This document shows positions 1 through 6,296 of a DNA stretch of 13,365 nt, piece after piece. The notes below the pieces were generated by a model. That model did no database searches, was not told where the DNA came from, and saw only the letters and a program-made list of their open reading frames with translations. Within the stretch, counting starts at the first letter, position 1. Each line of letters starts with the position of its first letter. The DNA is from Ruminiclostridium sp. Lineage in GTDB: Bacteria; Bacillota; Clostridia; Oscillospirales; Oscillospiraceae. Location of the stretch: NCBI GenBank assembly GCA_017560855.1, contig JAFZEB010000022.1:1-13365 (forward strand). Direction: 5' to 3'. Both the position numbers and the translations under genes were made by a program.

Positions 1-731
1 AATATGCTCTCCCGGTGGACCAGGATCTGGATCTTTTCCGGTGGTACGTCAAACAGAGACATGGCCTCCAGGAATTCCAGGCCCTTATTCATAAGGGTGG
101 CAGAGTCGATGGTGACTTTGGCCCCCATGGACCAGTTGGGGTGCTTCAGGGCATGAGCAGGGGTGACCTCCTCCAGCTCCCGGGCAGTTTTTCCAAAGAA
201 GGGACCGCCGGAGGCGGTGAGCAGAATGCGCTTGACCTCCTTGTGACCGCTGCCCTGGAGGCACTGGAAAATAGCCGAGTGCTCCGAGTCCACAGGGACG
301 ATCTCCGCCCCTTTCTCCTTCGCCCGGGCCATCACCAAAGGACCGGCACAGACCAGGGTCTCCTTGTTGGCCAGGGCAATGCGCTTGCCGCAGTCAATGG
401 CCGCCAGGGTGGGTTCCAGACCGGAAATACCCACCAGGGCAGTGACCACGGTATCCGCCTCGGGGATGGAAGCCGCCGCCAGAATGCCCTCCTGACCGCC
501 CATGACCTGGACGTCCGTGTCAGATAGGCGGTCAGCTAAAGCAGCGGCGGCGGTCATGTCCGCCGCCGCTACCAGAACAGGCTTGAAAATTCGGGCCTGC
601 TGTTCCAGCAGGTCTATGTTGCGGTTGGCCGTCAGGGCGGCCACCCGGATGCCGCAGGCTTCTGCCACATCCAGAGTCTGGGTGCCGATGGAACCGGTGG
701 AACCCAGGATAGAAATCGTACGCTGGATCAT
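1..731 (-). CDS. dxr: 1-deoxy-D-xylulose 5-phosphate reductoisomerase, C-terminus off window
   Basis: Catalyses the NADPH-dependent rearrangement and reduction of DXP to 2-C-methyl-D-erythritol 4-phosphate, the committed step of the MEP isoprenoid pathway, in the cytoplasm. The first 243 codons are present. The family is usually about 380-400 residues, so roughly the last third lies beyond the left edge. Visible are the NADPH-binding GSTGSIG loop (residues 10-16), ALANKET (119-125), the metal-binding DSE (148-150), the LTASGGPF loop (171-178) and NWSMGAKVTIDSATLMNKGLE-type active-site sequence (199-219), including the third expected metal ligand E219. The ATG follows a GAGAGGG ribosome binding site and lies 16 bp after the cdsA stop, so it is the distal visible gene of the pyrH-frr-uppS-cdsA operon. 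It supplies isoprenoid precursor for the product of uppS. Identification is firm. Confidence 0.96.
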   Translation of the reverse strand, partial: MIQRTISILGSTGSIGTQTLDVAEACGIRVAALTANRNIDLLEQQARIFKPVLVAAADMTAAAALADRLSDTDVQVMGGQEGILAAASIPEADTVVTALVGISGLEPTLAAIDCGKRIALANKETLVCAGPLVMARAKEKGAEIVPVDSEHSAIFQCLQGSGHKEVKRILLTASGGPFFGKTARELEEVTPAHALKHPNWSMGAKVTIDSATLMNKGLEFLEAMSLFDVPPEKIQILVHRESI

Positions 732-747
732 AAATTTCCCTCTCAAA

Positions 748-1578
748 TCACTTGAACGCAGGGATCCAGTCAATGAGGATCTCCATCAGAGGGGCACAGA
801 AGATCACGCTGTCAAATCGGTCCAGGACGCCGCCGTGACCGGGGAGCAGGGTGCCGAAGTCCTTGATCTTGCGGGTACGTTTGATGTAGGAGAAGGACAG
901 ATCGCCGAACTCGGAGATCACAGCGCCCAGGATGCCGTAAACGGCCAGGAAGTAGTAGTTCACGGTGACTTCGGTGATGAAATGGAACACCACACCATAA
1001 AGGATGGCAACCATCACGCCGCCCACCAGACCGCCGATGGAACCTTCCACGGTCTTCTTGGGGGACAGAACAGGAGCCAGCTGACGGATCCCCTCGTCAC
1101 CCTTGCGCTTGCGGACAAACATGCCGGTGAGCATAGCGAAAGCATCGGTGGCAAAGGCCAGAGCCAGGGGCAGCAGGATGTAACTGGTGCGCAGGTCCAT
1201 CATACCGATGCGGACGATGGAAGACAGGCAGTAGGAAATGACCAGGGCAAAGAAGAGGGCAGAACCCACCCGGTCGATCTTCACCCGGAAGCGGCTGAGG
1301 AATGCCTCCACAAAAACAAGGATGAGGTAGACCAGCAGAACGGCCAGGGCCACGGTACGGCTCTCCCCGCCATAGACCCAGAAGGGGACGATCATGGCAA
1401 CGATGGCGGTGTACAGGGCAATACGGGGGTGGTTCATGCTGATGGCATGCATGGCCTCGTAGGTACCAATGGCCGACAGCAGGGCGATAGCGGTGGGCGT
1501 CAAAGGCTCAGGGAGCACAAAGAGCACCAGCAGGATCAGAGGGATCCCCACACCTGCCACCAAAAGTCTGTTTTTCAT
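748..1578 (-). CDS. cdsA: Phosphatidate cytidylyltransferase (CDP-diglyceride synthase)
   Basis: Integral membrane enzyme that makes CDP-diacylglycerol from phosphatidate and CTP, the branch point for bacterial phospholipids. The 276-residue protein is strongly hydrophobic with about seven to eight candidate membrane segments. It ends in the family signature: S230, the KR pair (233-234), KD (239-240), GHGG (247-250) and DR (253-254). An earlier acidic DAFA motif lies at 145-148. I chose the ATG at 1578 because an AGGA ribosome binding site lies about 10 bases upstream and the sequence then starts MKNRLLVAGVG, running straight into a first membrane helix. A GTG 30 bases further upstream (1608) is in frame but adds only a charged tail. 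It lies between uppS (about 50 bp) and dxr (16 bp) in one operon. Confidence 0.95.
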   Translation of the reverse strand: MKNRLLVAGVGIPLILLVLFVLPEPLTPTAIALLSAIGTYEAMHAISMNHPRIALYTAIVAMIVPFWVYGGESRTVALAVLLVYLILVFVEAFLSRFRVKIDRVGSALFFALVISYCLSSIVRIGMMDLRTSYILLPLALAFATDAFAMLTGMFVRKRKGDEGIRQLAPVLSPKKTVEGSIGGLVGGVMVAILYGVVFHFITEVTVNYYFLAVYGILGAVISEFGDLSFSYIKRTRKIKDFGTLLPGHGGVLDRFDSVIFCAPLMEILIDWIPAFK

Positions 1579-1628
1579 AGGGATGGTTTCCTTTCTTGGG
1601 TCCTTCACACCGATGGGTGAAAGACTTT

Positions 1629-2378
1629 TTACACGCCGCCGAACCGGCGCTGACGGCTCTGATAGCTCACCAGGGCCTTGTCCAGGACCTTGGCGTCAAA
1701 ATCAGGCCAAAGTTCGTCGGTAAAATAGAACTCGGAATAGGCTCCCTGCCAGGGCAGGAAGTTGGACAGGCGAAGCTCACCGCTGGGCCGGATGATGAGA
1801 TCCGGGTCCGGGATCCCCCGGCTGTCCAGATAACGGGAGAAAACCTCCTCGTTAAGGTCCTCGGCCAGAACACGGCCCTCGGCCACATCCTTGGCCCAGG
1901 CCTTGGCTGCCCGGATGATCTCATCCCGACCACCGTAGTTCAGGCAGACGTTGATCTGATACTTGGCATCCACCTGGTTGCCCACTTCCACGGTTTCCAG
2001 GCACAGGTCCCGCAGTTCATCCGGCAGGGCGGTGATATCACCCAGGAAGCGGATACGGAAGCCGTCCTTCTGCATCTTCTCCAAGGCCTCCAGCAGGTAC
2101 TTGCGCAGCAGGTCCATGATGGCAGAAACCTCTTCGGCAGGCCGCTTCCAGTTCTCGGTGGAGAAGGCATAGACGGTCAGATAGGGAATGCCCAAATCCC
2201 GGCAGTAGTAGGCGATGGAGCGGAAGGTCTCCGCCCCGGCGGCATGGCCTGCCGTACGGGGAAGGCCCCGCTTCTTGGCCCAGCGGCCGTTGCCGTCCAT
2301 AATAATGCCAATATGCTTTGGCAGGCGGGAGAGGTCAAGCTCTGCCTCCCCCGCCTGTTTTTTCTTGAATAATGCCAT
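1629..2378 (-). CDS. uppS: Undecaprenyl diphosphate synthase (cis-prenyltransferase)
   Basis: Condenses isopentenyl diphosphate units onto farnesyl diphosphate to form the C55 lipid carrier for peptidoglycan and other wall polymers. The 249-residue length is normal. The catalytic MDGNGRWAKKRG block is at residues 27-38 (D28 is the expected catalytic aspartate). YAFSTENWKRP spans 70-80, RPSGE-RLSNFLPWQ lies at 197-211 with the diphosphate-binding arginines, and LWPDF is near 223-227. The ATG is only 3 bases past the frr stop. No good Shine-Dalgarno sequence sits at normal distance (the nearest AAGGAAG is more than 20 bases upstream), so translation probably depends on ribosomes finishing frr. 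The alternative methionine (M27) is inside the catalytic motif, so the start at 2378 is secure. Confidence 0.97.
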   Translation of the reverse strand: MALFKKKQAGEAELDLSRLPKHIGIIMDGNGRWAKKRGLPRTAGHAAGAETFRSIAYYCRDLGIPYLTVYAFSTENWKRPAEEVSAIMDLLRKYLLEALEKMQKDGFRIRFLGDITALPDELRDLCLETVEVGNQVDAKYQINVCLNYGGRDEIIRAAKAWAKDVAEGRVLAEDLNEEVFSRYLDSRGIPDPDLIIRPSGELRLSNFLPWQGAYSEFYFTDELWPDFDAKVLDKALVSYQSRQRRFGGV

Positions 2379-2381
2379 GGA

Positions 2382-2936
2382 TCAGACGGCCATCAGTTCA
2401 GCTTCCTTGGCTGCAGTCAGCTCGTCGATCTCCTTGATGCGCTTGTCGGTGACCTTCTGCAGTTCCTTCTCCAGGTCCTTCATGTCGTCCTCGGTGATCT
2501 CGGACTTCTTCTCCATACCCTGGATCTTGGTCATTGCGTCACGGCGGATGTTGCGGATGGCAACCTTGCCGTTCTCGCCGTACTTCTTGACCTGCTTGGT
2601 CAGTTCCTTACGGCGTTCCTCGGTCAGCTGGGGGAAGGTCAGTCGGATGACCTTACCATCGTTCTGGGGGTTGATGCCCAGTTCAGAGACCATGATGGCC
2701 TTCTCGATGCCCTTGAGCAGGGTGCCGTCCCAGGGCTGGATGACCAGGGTACGGGGGTCAGGGGTGGAGATGCTGGCCACCTGGTGGATGGGGGTCTCGG
2801 TGCCGTAGTATTCCACGGTGATACGGTCCAGAACGCCGGCGTTGGCGCGGCCTGCACGGACGGAAGCAAAGTCACTGACGACCACGTCTACGGTCTTCTG
2901 CATTTTTGCGTCATATTCTTTGATGATCTCGCTCAT
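2382..2936 (-). CDS. frr: Ribosome recycling factor
   Basis: Works with EF-G to split the post-termination ribosome. The 184-residue length matches the family (about 185). Recognisable stretches are the N-terminal MSEIIKEYDAKMQKT helix, the ASVRAGRANAGVLD segment (about 24-37), the VEYYGTETPIHQVASI beta domain, then PQLTEERRKEL and VAIRNIRRDA of the long three-helix bundle, and the KKSEITEDD segment. The start is supported by an AGGAGG about 10 bases upstream, placed inside the last codons of pyrH. Only 2 bases separate the pyrH stop from this start, and only 3 separate its stop from the uppS start. The pyrH-frr-uppS order is widely conserved in bacteria. Confidence 0.97.
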   Translation of the reverse strand: MSEIIKEYDAKMQKTVDVVVSDFASVRAGRANAGVLDRITVEYYGTETPIHQVASISTPDPRTLVIQPWDGTLLKGIEKAIMVSELGINPQNDGKVIRLTFPQLTEERRKELTKQVKKYGENGKVAIRNIRRDAMTKIQGMEKKSEITEDDMKDLEKELQKVTDKRIKEIDELTAAKEAELMAV

Positions 2937-2938
2937 GA

Positions 2939-3661
2939 TTACTGTTCCTCCTCAACGATAGTACCGATTCTCTCGCCCATGACCACTCTCTGAATGTTCT
3001 GAGGGTCTGCCAGGGCAAAGATCATGACAGGGATATGGTTTTCCTTGGCCAGGGCGGTGGCAGGCAGGTCCATGACCTGCAGGCTGTCTGCCAAAACCTT
3101 GGCGTAGGTGATACGGTCAAACTTGACCGCATTGGGGTCCTTCTTGGGGTCAGCGCTGTAGACGCCGTCAATGTTCTTAGCCAGCAGGATCATGTCAGCC
3201 CCGATCTCCGCTGCACGGAGGACAGCCGCCGTGTCGGTGGAGAAATAGGGGTTGCCGGTGCCGCCGGCGAAGATGACCACGGTGCCTTCCTTCAGGTAGG
3301 CCTCGGCGGTATCCCGGGAATAGGGTTCTGCCACAGGACCCATGGCAAAGGACGTCAGAACCTTGGCCTTCTGGCCCTTCTGCTCCAGCACATCCTGAAC
3401 AGCCAGGCTGTTGATGACGGTGGCCAGCATACCCATCTGGTCAGCACGGCTGCGCTCCATCTTGTCGCCGCCATCCTTCAGGCCGCGCCAGATGTTGCCG
3501 CCGCCCACCACCAGGCCAACTTCCACGCCCAGGTCAGCGCAGGACTTGATGACCTCGCAAACCTGGTGAATGAAACCAAAGTCATGGCCGCGGCCAGGTG
3601 CACCAGCCAGGGCCTCGCCGCTGATCTTCAGCAGGACCCGCTTGTACTTGGGATCGCTCAT
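2939..3661 (-). CDS. pyrH: UMP kinase
   Basis: Phosphorylates UMP to UDP with ATP; bacterial hexameric enzyme of the amino-acid kinase fold, distinct from eukaryotic UMP/CMP kinase. The protein is 240 residues. Visible motifs are the N-terminal nucleotide-binding RVLLKISGEAL (8-18), VGGGNIWRG (52-60), DQMGMLATVIN (74-84), the UMP/ATP loop FAGGTGNPYFSTDTAA (131-146) and the NIDGVY segment (163-168). I chose the ATG at 3661, 9 bases after a clear GGAGGT. A longer in-frame reading from 3700 would add 13 residues without a ribosome binding site. It is the first gene of the operon. The common upstream partners rpsB and tsf are not here; a terminated symporter gene precedes it instead. Confidence 0.96.
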   Translation of the reverse strand: MSDPKYKRVLLKISGEALAGAPGRGHDFGFIHQVCEVIKSCADLGVEVGLVVGGGNIWRGLKDGGDKMERSRADQMGMLATVINSLAVQDVLEQKGQKAKVLTSFAMGPVAEPYSRDTAEAYLKEGTVVIFAGGTGNPYFSTDTAAVLRAAEIGADMILLAKNIDGVYSADPKKDPNAVKFDRITYAKVLADSLQVMDLPATALAKENHIPVMIFALADPQNIQRVVMGERIGTIVEEEQ

Positions 3662-3720
3662 CTCTTTTCTACCTCCCAGCGCAAACGCGCAGAAATCCAT
3701 CGTTTGCTATAGTTGGGTCT

Positions 3721-3731
3721 ATTTTAATATA
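3721..3731 (-). promoter_or_regulatory. Candidate -10 region for the pyrH operon
   Basis: On the minus strand a TAAAAT hexamer (5 of 6 matches to TATAAT) sits at 3726-3721, overlapping a TATATT at 3731-3726, in AT-rich DNA about 60-70 bases before the pyrH start and downstream of the putP terminator. I find no convincing -35 at 16-18 bases; the best matches have about half the consensus bases. A promoter is expected here because the preceding transcript is terminated, but the exact box is uncertain. Confidence 0.4.
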
Positions 3732-3751
3732 AATCTTTCATTTTGCATAGA

Positions 3752-3787
3752 GGGTATTTCGCTTTTTTCGAAAAAAGCCACCTACCC
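3752..3787. repeat. Composite palindrome: 18-bp perfect core with matching flanks
   Basis: Positions 3761-3778 read GCTTTTTTCGAAAAAAGC, a perfect 18-bp palindrome. Four bases outside it on each side are a GGGTA (3752-3756) and its inverted partner TACCC (3783-3787), giving an overall dyad of 36 bp with two symmetric 4-base mismatched gaps. It lies between the putP terminator and the candidate pyrH promoter. It could be a regulator binding site or simply a hairpin-forming spacer; nothing in the sequence decides. Confidence 0.6.
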
Positions 3788-3792
3788 ATGTA

Positions 3793-3824
3793 TAAAAAAT
3801 CCCCCGGATGAACCGGGGGATTTT
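3793..3824 (-). terminator. Rho-independent terminator of the putP-like gene
   Basis: AAAATCCCCCGG (3796-3807), a 5-base loop, and CCGGGGGATTTT (3813-3824) form a 12-bp stem. Read on the minus strand the stem is followed by a run of T (ATTTTTTATA), the standard intrinsic terminator arrangement, starting about 12 bases after the putP stop codon. It separates putP transcription from the pyrH operon. Confidence 0.92.
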
Positions 3825-3835
3825 GAAGACGGATG

Positions 3836-5374
3836 TTACATCTTGCCGACGGCGTCGAACTCGTCGGTGATCTCCTGGGAGGGGGCGGGGGTCATCAGAG
3901 AGACCACCACGATCACCAGAGAGGAGAAGACGAAGGCGGGCAGCAGCTCGTAGATGGACCACAGGCCGCCCAGCTTGGCGATGCCGTACTTCCAGATGAA
4001 GACCATGGCAGCACCGGCGATCATACCGGCCAGAGCGCCCTGCTTGGTGGTGCGCTTCCAGAACAGGGAGAACAGGACCAGAGGACCGAAGGATGCACCG
4101 AAACCAGCCCAGGCGAAGGAGACGATGCGGAAGACGGAGCTGGCAGGGTTCCAGGCCAGGAAGACGCCCACGATGGCGATGCCGATAACGGTGCAGCGAG
4201 CCACCAGCATGGAGGTCTTGTTGGTCATCTTGATGCCAAAGAAGCCCTGGAGCAGGTCCTGGGAGACACCGGCGGCAGCGGTCAGCAGCTGGGAGTCTGC
4301 AGTGGACATGGTGGAAGCCATGATACCGGCCAGAACCACACCGGCCACGATGGCAAAGATGGGACCAAAGGTGCTCAGCAGGTTTGCCAGCTGGATGATG
4401 ACGGTCTCGGACTCGGCAGCGGTGCCCAGGAAGGGGATCTTGCCGGCCTGAGAAACAGAATAGCCAATGACACCGATGAAGATAGCCACGGACATGGAAA
4501 TGATGACCCAGACAGTGCCGATGCGGCGGGAGTACTTCAGCTTGTCCGCATCCTCGATGGCCATGAAGCGAACCAGAATGTGGGGCATACCAAAGTATCC
4601 CAGGCCCCAGGCCAGGGTGGAGGCAATCGCCAGACCGCCATAGGTGGAAGCAGTGCCCTCAGCCATATTGTGGCCTTCCATCAGGTTCAGGTAACCGGAC
4701 AGAGCCTGTGCGTTGTCAATGACCACACCCAGACCACCTGCCTGGGCAATGCCGAAGCAGACGATGACGATCAGAGCGATGGACATGACCACAGACTGGA
4801 TCAGGTCGTTGGTCGCAACCGCCAGGAAGCCGCCCAGAACGGTGTAGACCACGATGATGATGGCACCGGCCAGGAGAGCAGTGTGGTAGTCGATGGCAAA
4901 CAGGGAGTTGAACAGGGTGCCGATGGCCTTAAAGCCGGAGGCGGTGTAAGGGATGAAGAAGATCAGAATGACCAGGGCTGCGATGCAGGCCAGGGCATGG
5001 CGGTCATCCCGGTAGCGGTTGGAGAAGAAGCTGGGCAGTGTAACTGCGTTGGTCTTCAGGGTGTAGTTGCGCAGACGCTTGGCCACGATCAGGAAGTTCA
5101 GGTAAGTACCGATGGCCAGACCGATGGCAGTCCAGCCCGCCTCTGCGATGCCGGAGATGTAAGCCAGGCCGGGCAGACCCATCAGCAGCCAGGAGCTCAT
5201 ATCGGAAGCTTCTGCACTCATGGCAGTGACCAGGGGGCCCAGCTGACGGCCGCCCAGGTAGAACTCACTGGAAGAGCCGCCGGTGTTCTTGCGGCTGAAA
5301 TAAACGCCAACCATGATAATGCCGACCAGATAAGCAATGATGGTCGCCACGATCAGGATCTGTGTGCTAGTCAT
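3836..5374 (-). CDS. putP: PutP-like sodium:solute symporter (probable sodium/proline symporter)
   Basis: Sodium-coupled uptake carrier of the SSS family (LeuT-type fold) in the cytoplasmic membrane. The 512-residue length and many hydrophobic segments fit PutP. The diagnostic block TAMSAEASDMSSWLLMGLPG (residues 50-69) carries the aspartate and serine (D58, S60) that correspond to sodium/proline-binding residues of E. coli PutP. MASTMSTADSQLL (352-364) matches the TM9 region with its conserved Ser-Thr pair. GGFLAVATND (181-190) and GMPHILVRFMA (262-272) are also typical. The ATG at 5374 follows AGGAGG by 7 bases; a 16-residue upstream extension of the frame has no such site and overlaps the promoter. 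Proline is the most likely substrate by similarity, but related carriers take other solutes. It has its own promoter and terminator. Confidence 0.88.
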   Translation of the reverse strand: MTSTQILIVATIIAYLVGIIMVGVYFSRKNTGGSSSEFYLGGRQLGPLVTAMSAEASDMSSWLLMGLPGLAYISGIAEAGWTAIGLAIGTYLNFLIVAKRLRNYTLKTNAVTLPSFFSNRYRDDRHALACIAALVILIFFIPYTASGFKAIGTLFNSLFAIDYHTALLAGAIIIVVYTVLGGFLAVATNDLIQSVVMSIALIVIVCFGIAQAGGLGVVIDNAQALSGYLNLMEGHNMAEGTASTYGGLAIASTLAWGLGYFGMPHILVRFMAIEDADKLKYSRRIGTVWVIISMSVAIFIGVIGYSVSQAGKIPFLGTAAESETVIIQLANLLSTFGPIFAIVAGVVLAGIMASTMSTADSQLLTAAAGVSQDLLQGFFGIKMTNKTSMLVARCTVIGIAIVGVFLAWNPASSVFRIVSFAWAGFGASFGPLVLFSLFWKRTTKQGALAGMIAGAAMVFIWKYGIAKLGGLWSIYELLPAFVFSSLVIVVVSLMTPAPSQEITDEFDAVGKM

Positions 5375-5431
5375 GTTGTTTCCTCCTAAATTTCTCTCTA
5401 TCACGCTCTGTTTACCAAACAAAGCCTGCTT

Positions 5432-5460
5432 ATCATACCACGACTTTCACTAGAACGCAA
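5432..5460 (-). promoter_or_regulatory. Promoter of the putP-like gene
   Basis: On the minus strand TTGCGT (-35, 5460-5455), a 17-base spacer and TATGAT (-10, 5437-5432) form a sigma-A type promoter. The -10 is preceded by TGG, giving an extended -10 motif. The predicted start of transcription is near 5425, leaving a leader of about 50 bases before the ATG. The first two bases of the -35 box are the last two bases of the adjoining 46-bp palindrome. Confidence 0.75.
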
Positions 5461-5504
5461 CACAGAACGAGGTATAGACTATAGTCTATACCTCGTTCTG
5501 TGTT
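5459..5504. promoter_or_regulatory. Perfect 46-bp palindrome at the putP promoter, candidate operator
   Basis: Each half is 23 bases, beginning AACACAGAACGAGGTATAGA, and the second half is its exact reverse complement with no central spacer. It lies in the 152 bp between the tetR stop and the putP start and overlaps the -35 box by 2 bp. TetR-family dimers bind palindromes, so an operator for the neighbouring regulator (or another dimer) is a reasonable inference. No run of T follows on either strand, which argues against an intrinsic terminator. The length is unusual for a simple TetR site and might accommodate two dimers or an RNA hairpin as well. Confidence 0.7.
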
Positions 5505-5526
5505 ATGGATAAAAATCTTTTGGTTT

Positions 5527-6147
5527 TCAATCTATTATCTCTGTACGATAGTCCAGACGTTTTTCTGCCCGAAAACTACTCAGAAACCCAGGCATCACCT
5601 GAGCGGCATACTGGCGCAGGGAAAACTCACCGCCCCGGAGGCACCAGTCGTACATAAGGGCCCGCTCGCTCATGGCATAGAGCCGGACCATCTCACTGAC
5701 GCTCTGCTGGTCGGAAAACTCCCCCTTCTCCTGGCCCTGGGTGATGATCTTCCGCAGGAGACGGTAATAGGTCCGCTTCTGGTTGAGCAGATGCCGCTCG
5801 CCGTTGGTGACCAGCTGGGTGGAGAGGAGGCGGGCCAGCAGCTCCACGGAAACCTTGTTCTCGATCATCCGAAAGAGTTCGCCGTTGAGATAGAGCAGCT
5901 GGTCCATGGCAGGCATGTCCGGGTCCATGGTCTCCTGGAGGGCCTCATACTTCTCGTCAAAGAGGTCGGACAGGGTGGAAAGCAGGGCATCCTTGCCGTC
6001 GAAATAGTGGTAGAAGGAGCCCTTGGAAGTCTGGGAGGACTCGATGATCTCCTCTACCGTGGTCTCCTCATAGCCCTGCTCGTAGAAGAGCTGCCAGGCG
6101 GCGGAAACGATCTTACCACGGGTATTCCGGGGATTTTTCTTGGCCAT
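5527..6147 (-). CDS. TetR/AcrR-family transcriptional regulator
   Basis: Homodimeric one-component repressor type. The 206-residue protein has the classical N-terminal DNA-binding domain: RGKIVSAAWQLFYEQGYEETTVEEIIESSQTSKGSFYHYF spans residues 10-49, with the helix-turn-helix at about 29-48 and the signature SKGSFYHYFDGKDALL. The rest is a helical ligand-binding/dimerisation region I cannot assign to a ligand. The ATG at 6147 is 9 bases after AGGAG; the upstream extension to 6180 is inside a palindromic repeat and was not used. No clear promoter is visible between the alaX stop and this start, so it may be co-transcribed with the RHH-alaX unit. The perfect palindrome downstream, at the putP promoter, is its best candidate target. 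That link is inference. Confidence 0.92.
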   Translation of the reverse strand: MAKKNPRNTRGKIVSAAWQLFYEQGYEETTVEEIIESSQTSKGSFYHYFDGKDALLSTLSDLFDEKYEALQETMDPDMPAMDQLLYLNGELFRMIENKVSVELLARLLSTQLVTNGERHLLNQKRTYYRLLRKIITQGQEKGEFSDQQSVSEMVRLYAMSERALMYDWCLRGGEFSLRQYAAQVMPGFLSSFRAEKRLDYRTEIID

Positions 6148-6172
6148 TGTGTCGTTCTCCTTTCCTAGGAAA

Positions 6173-6293
6173 CCCCTCATCAGTCACGGCTTCGCCGTGC
6201 CAGCTTCTCCACCAGGGAGAAGCCTTGTCGTTGTCGAATCAGTCAGCCTTCTCCCATTGGGAGAAGGTGCCCTCGAAGAGGGCGGATGAGGGG
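6173..6293. repeat. 121-bp inverted palindromic element between alaX and tetR
   Basis: The ends are a 9-bp terminal inverted repeat, CCCCTCATC (6173-6181) and GATGAGGGG (6285-6293). Each half contains two hairpins in mirrored order. The left half has CACGGC-TTC-GCCGTG (6185-6199) and GCTTCTCC-5-GGAGAAGC (6203-6223). The right half has CCTTCTCCC-ATT-GGGAGAAGG (6247-6267) and GCCCTC-GAA-GAGGGC (6269-6283). The whole is a head-to-head pair of one two-hairpin module. It begins 3 bases past the alaX stop and ends just before the tetR ribosome binding site region. No coding capacity. It may act as an mRNA stabiliser or weak terminator, which is inference. Confidence 0.8.
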
Positions 6294-6296
6294 TAC

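Noticed and set aside
3833..5389. Long plus-strand frame antisense to the symporter
   Set aside because: Composition is G/D/Q/H-rich shadow sequence without membrane segments or motifs; the minus-strand gene is a clear PutP-like protein.
5459..5504. Intrinsic terminator of tetR
   Set aside because: No T-run follows the palindrome on either strand, and it directly overlaps the putP -35 box, so an operator fits better; a secondary RNA role is not excluded.
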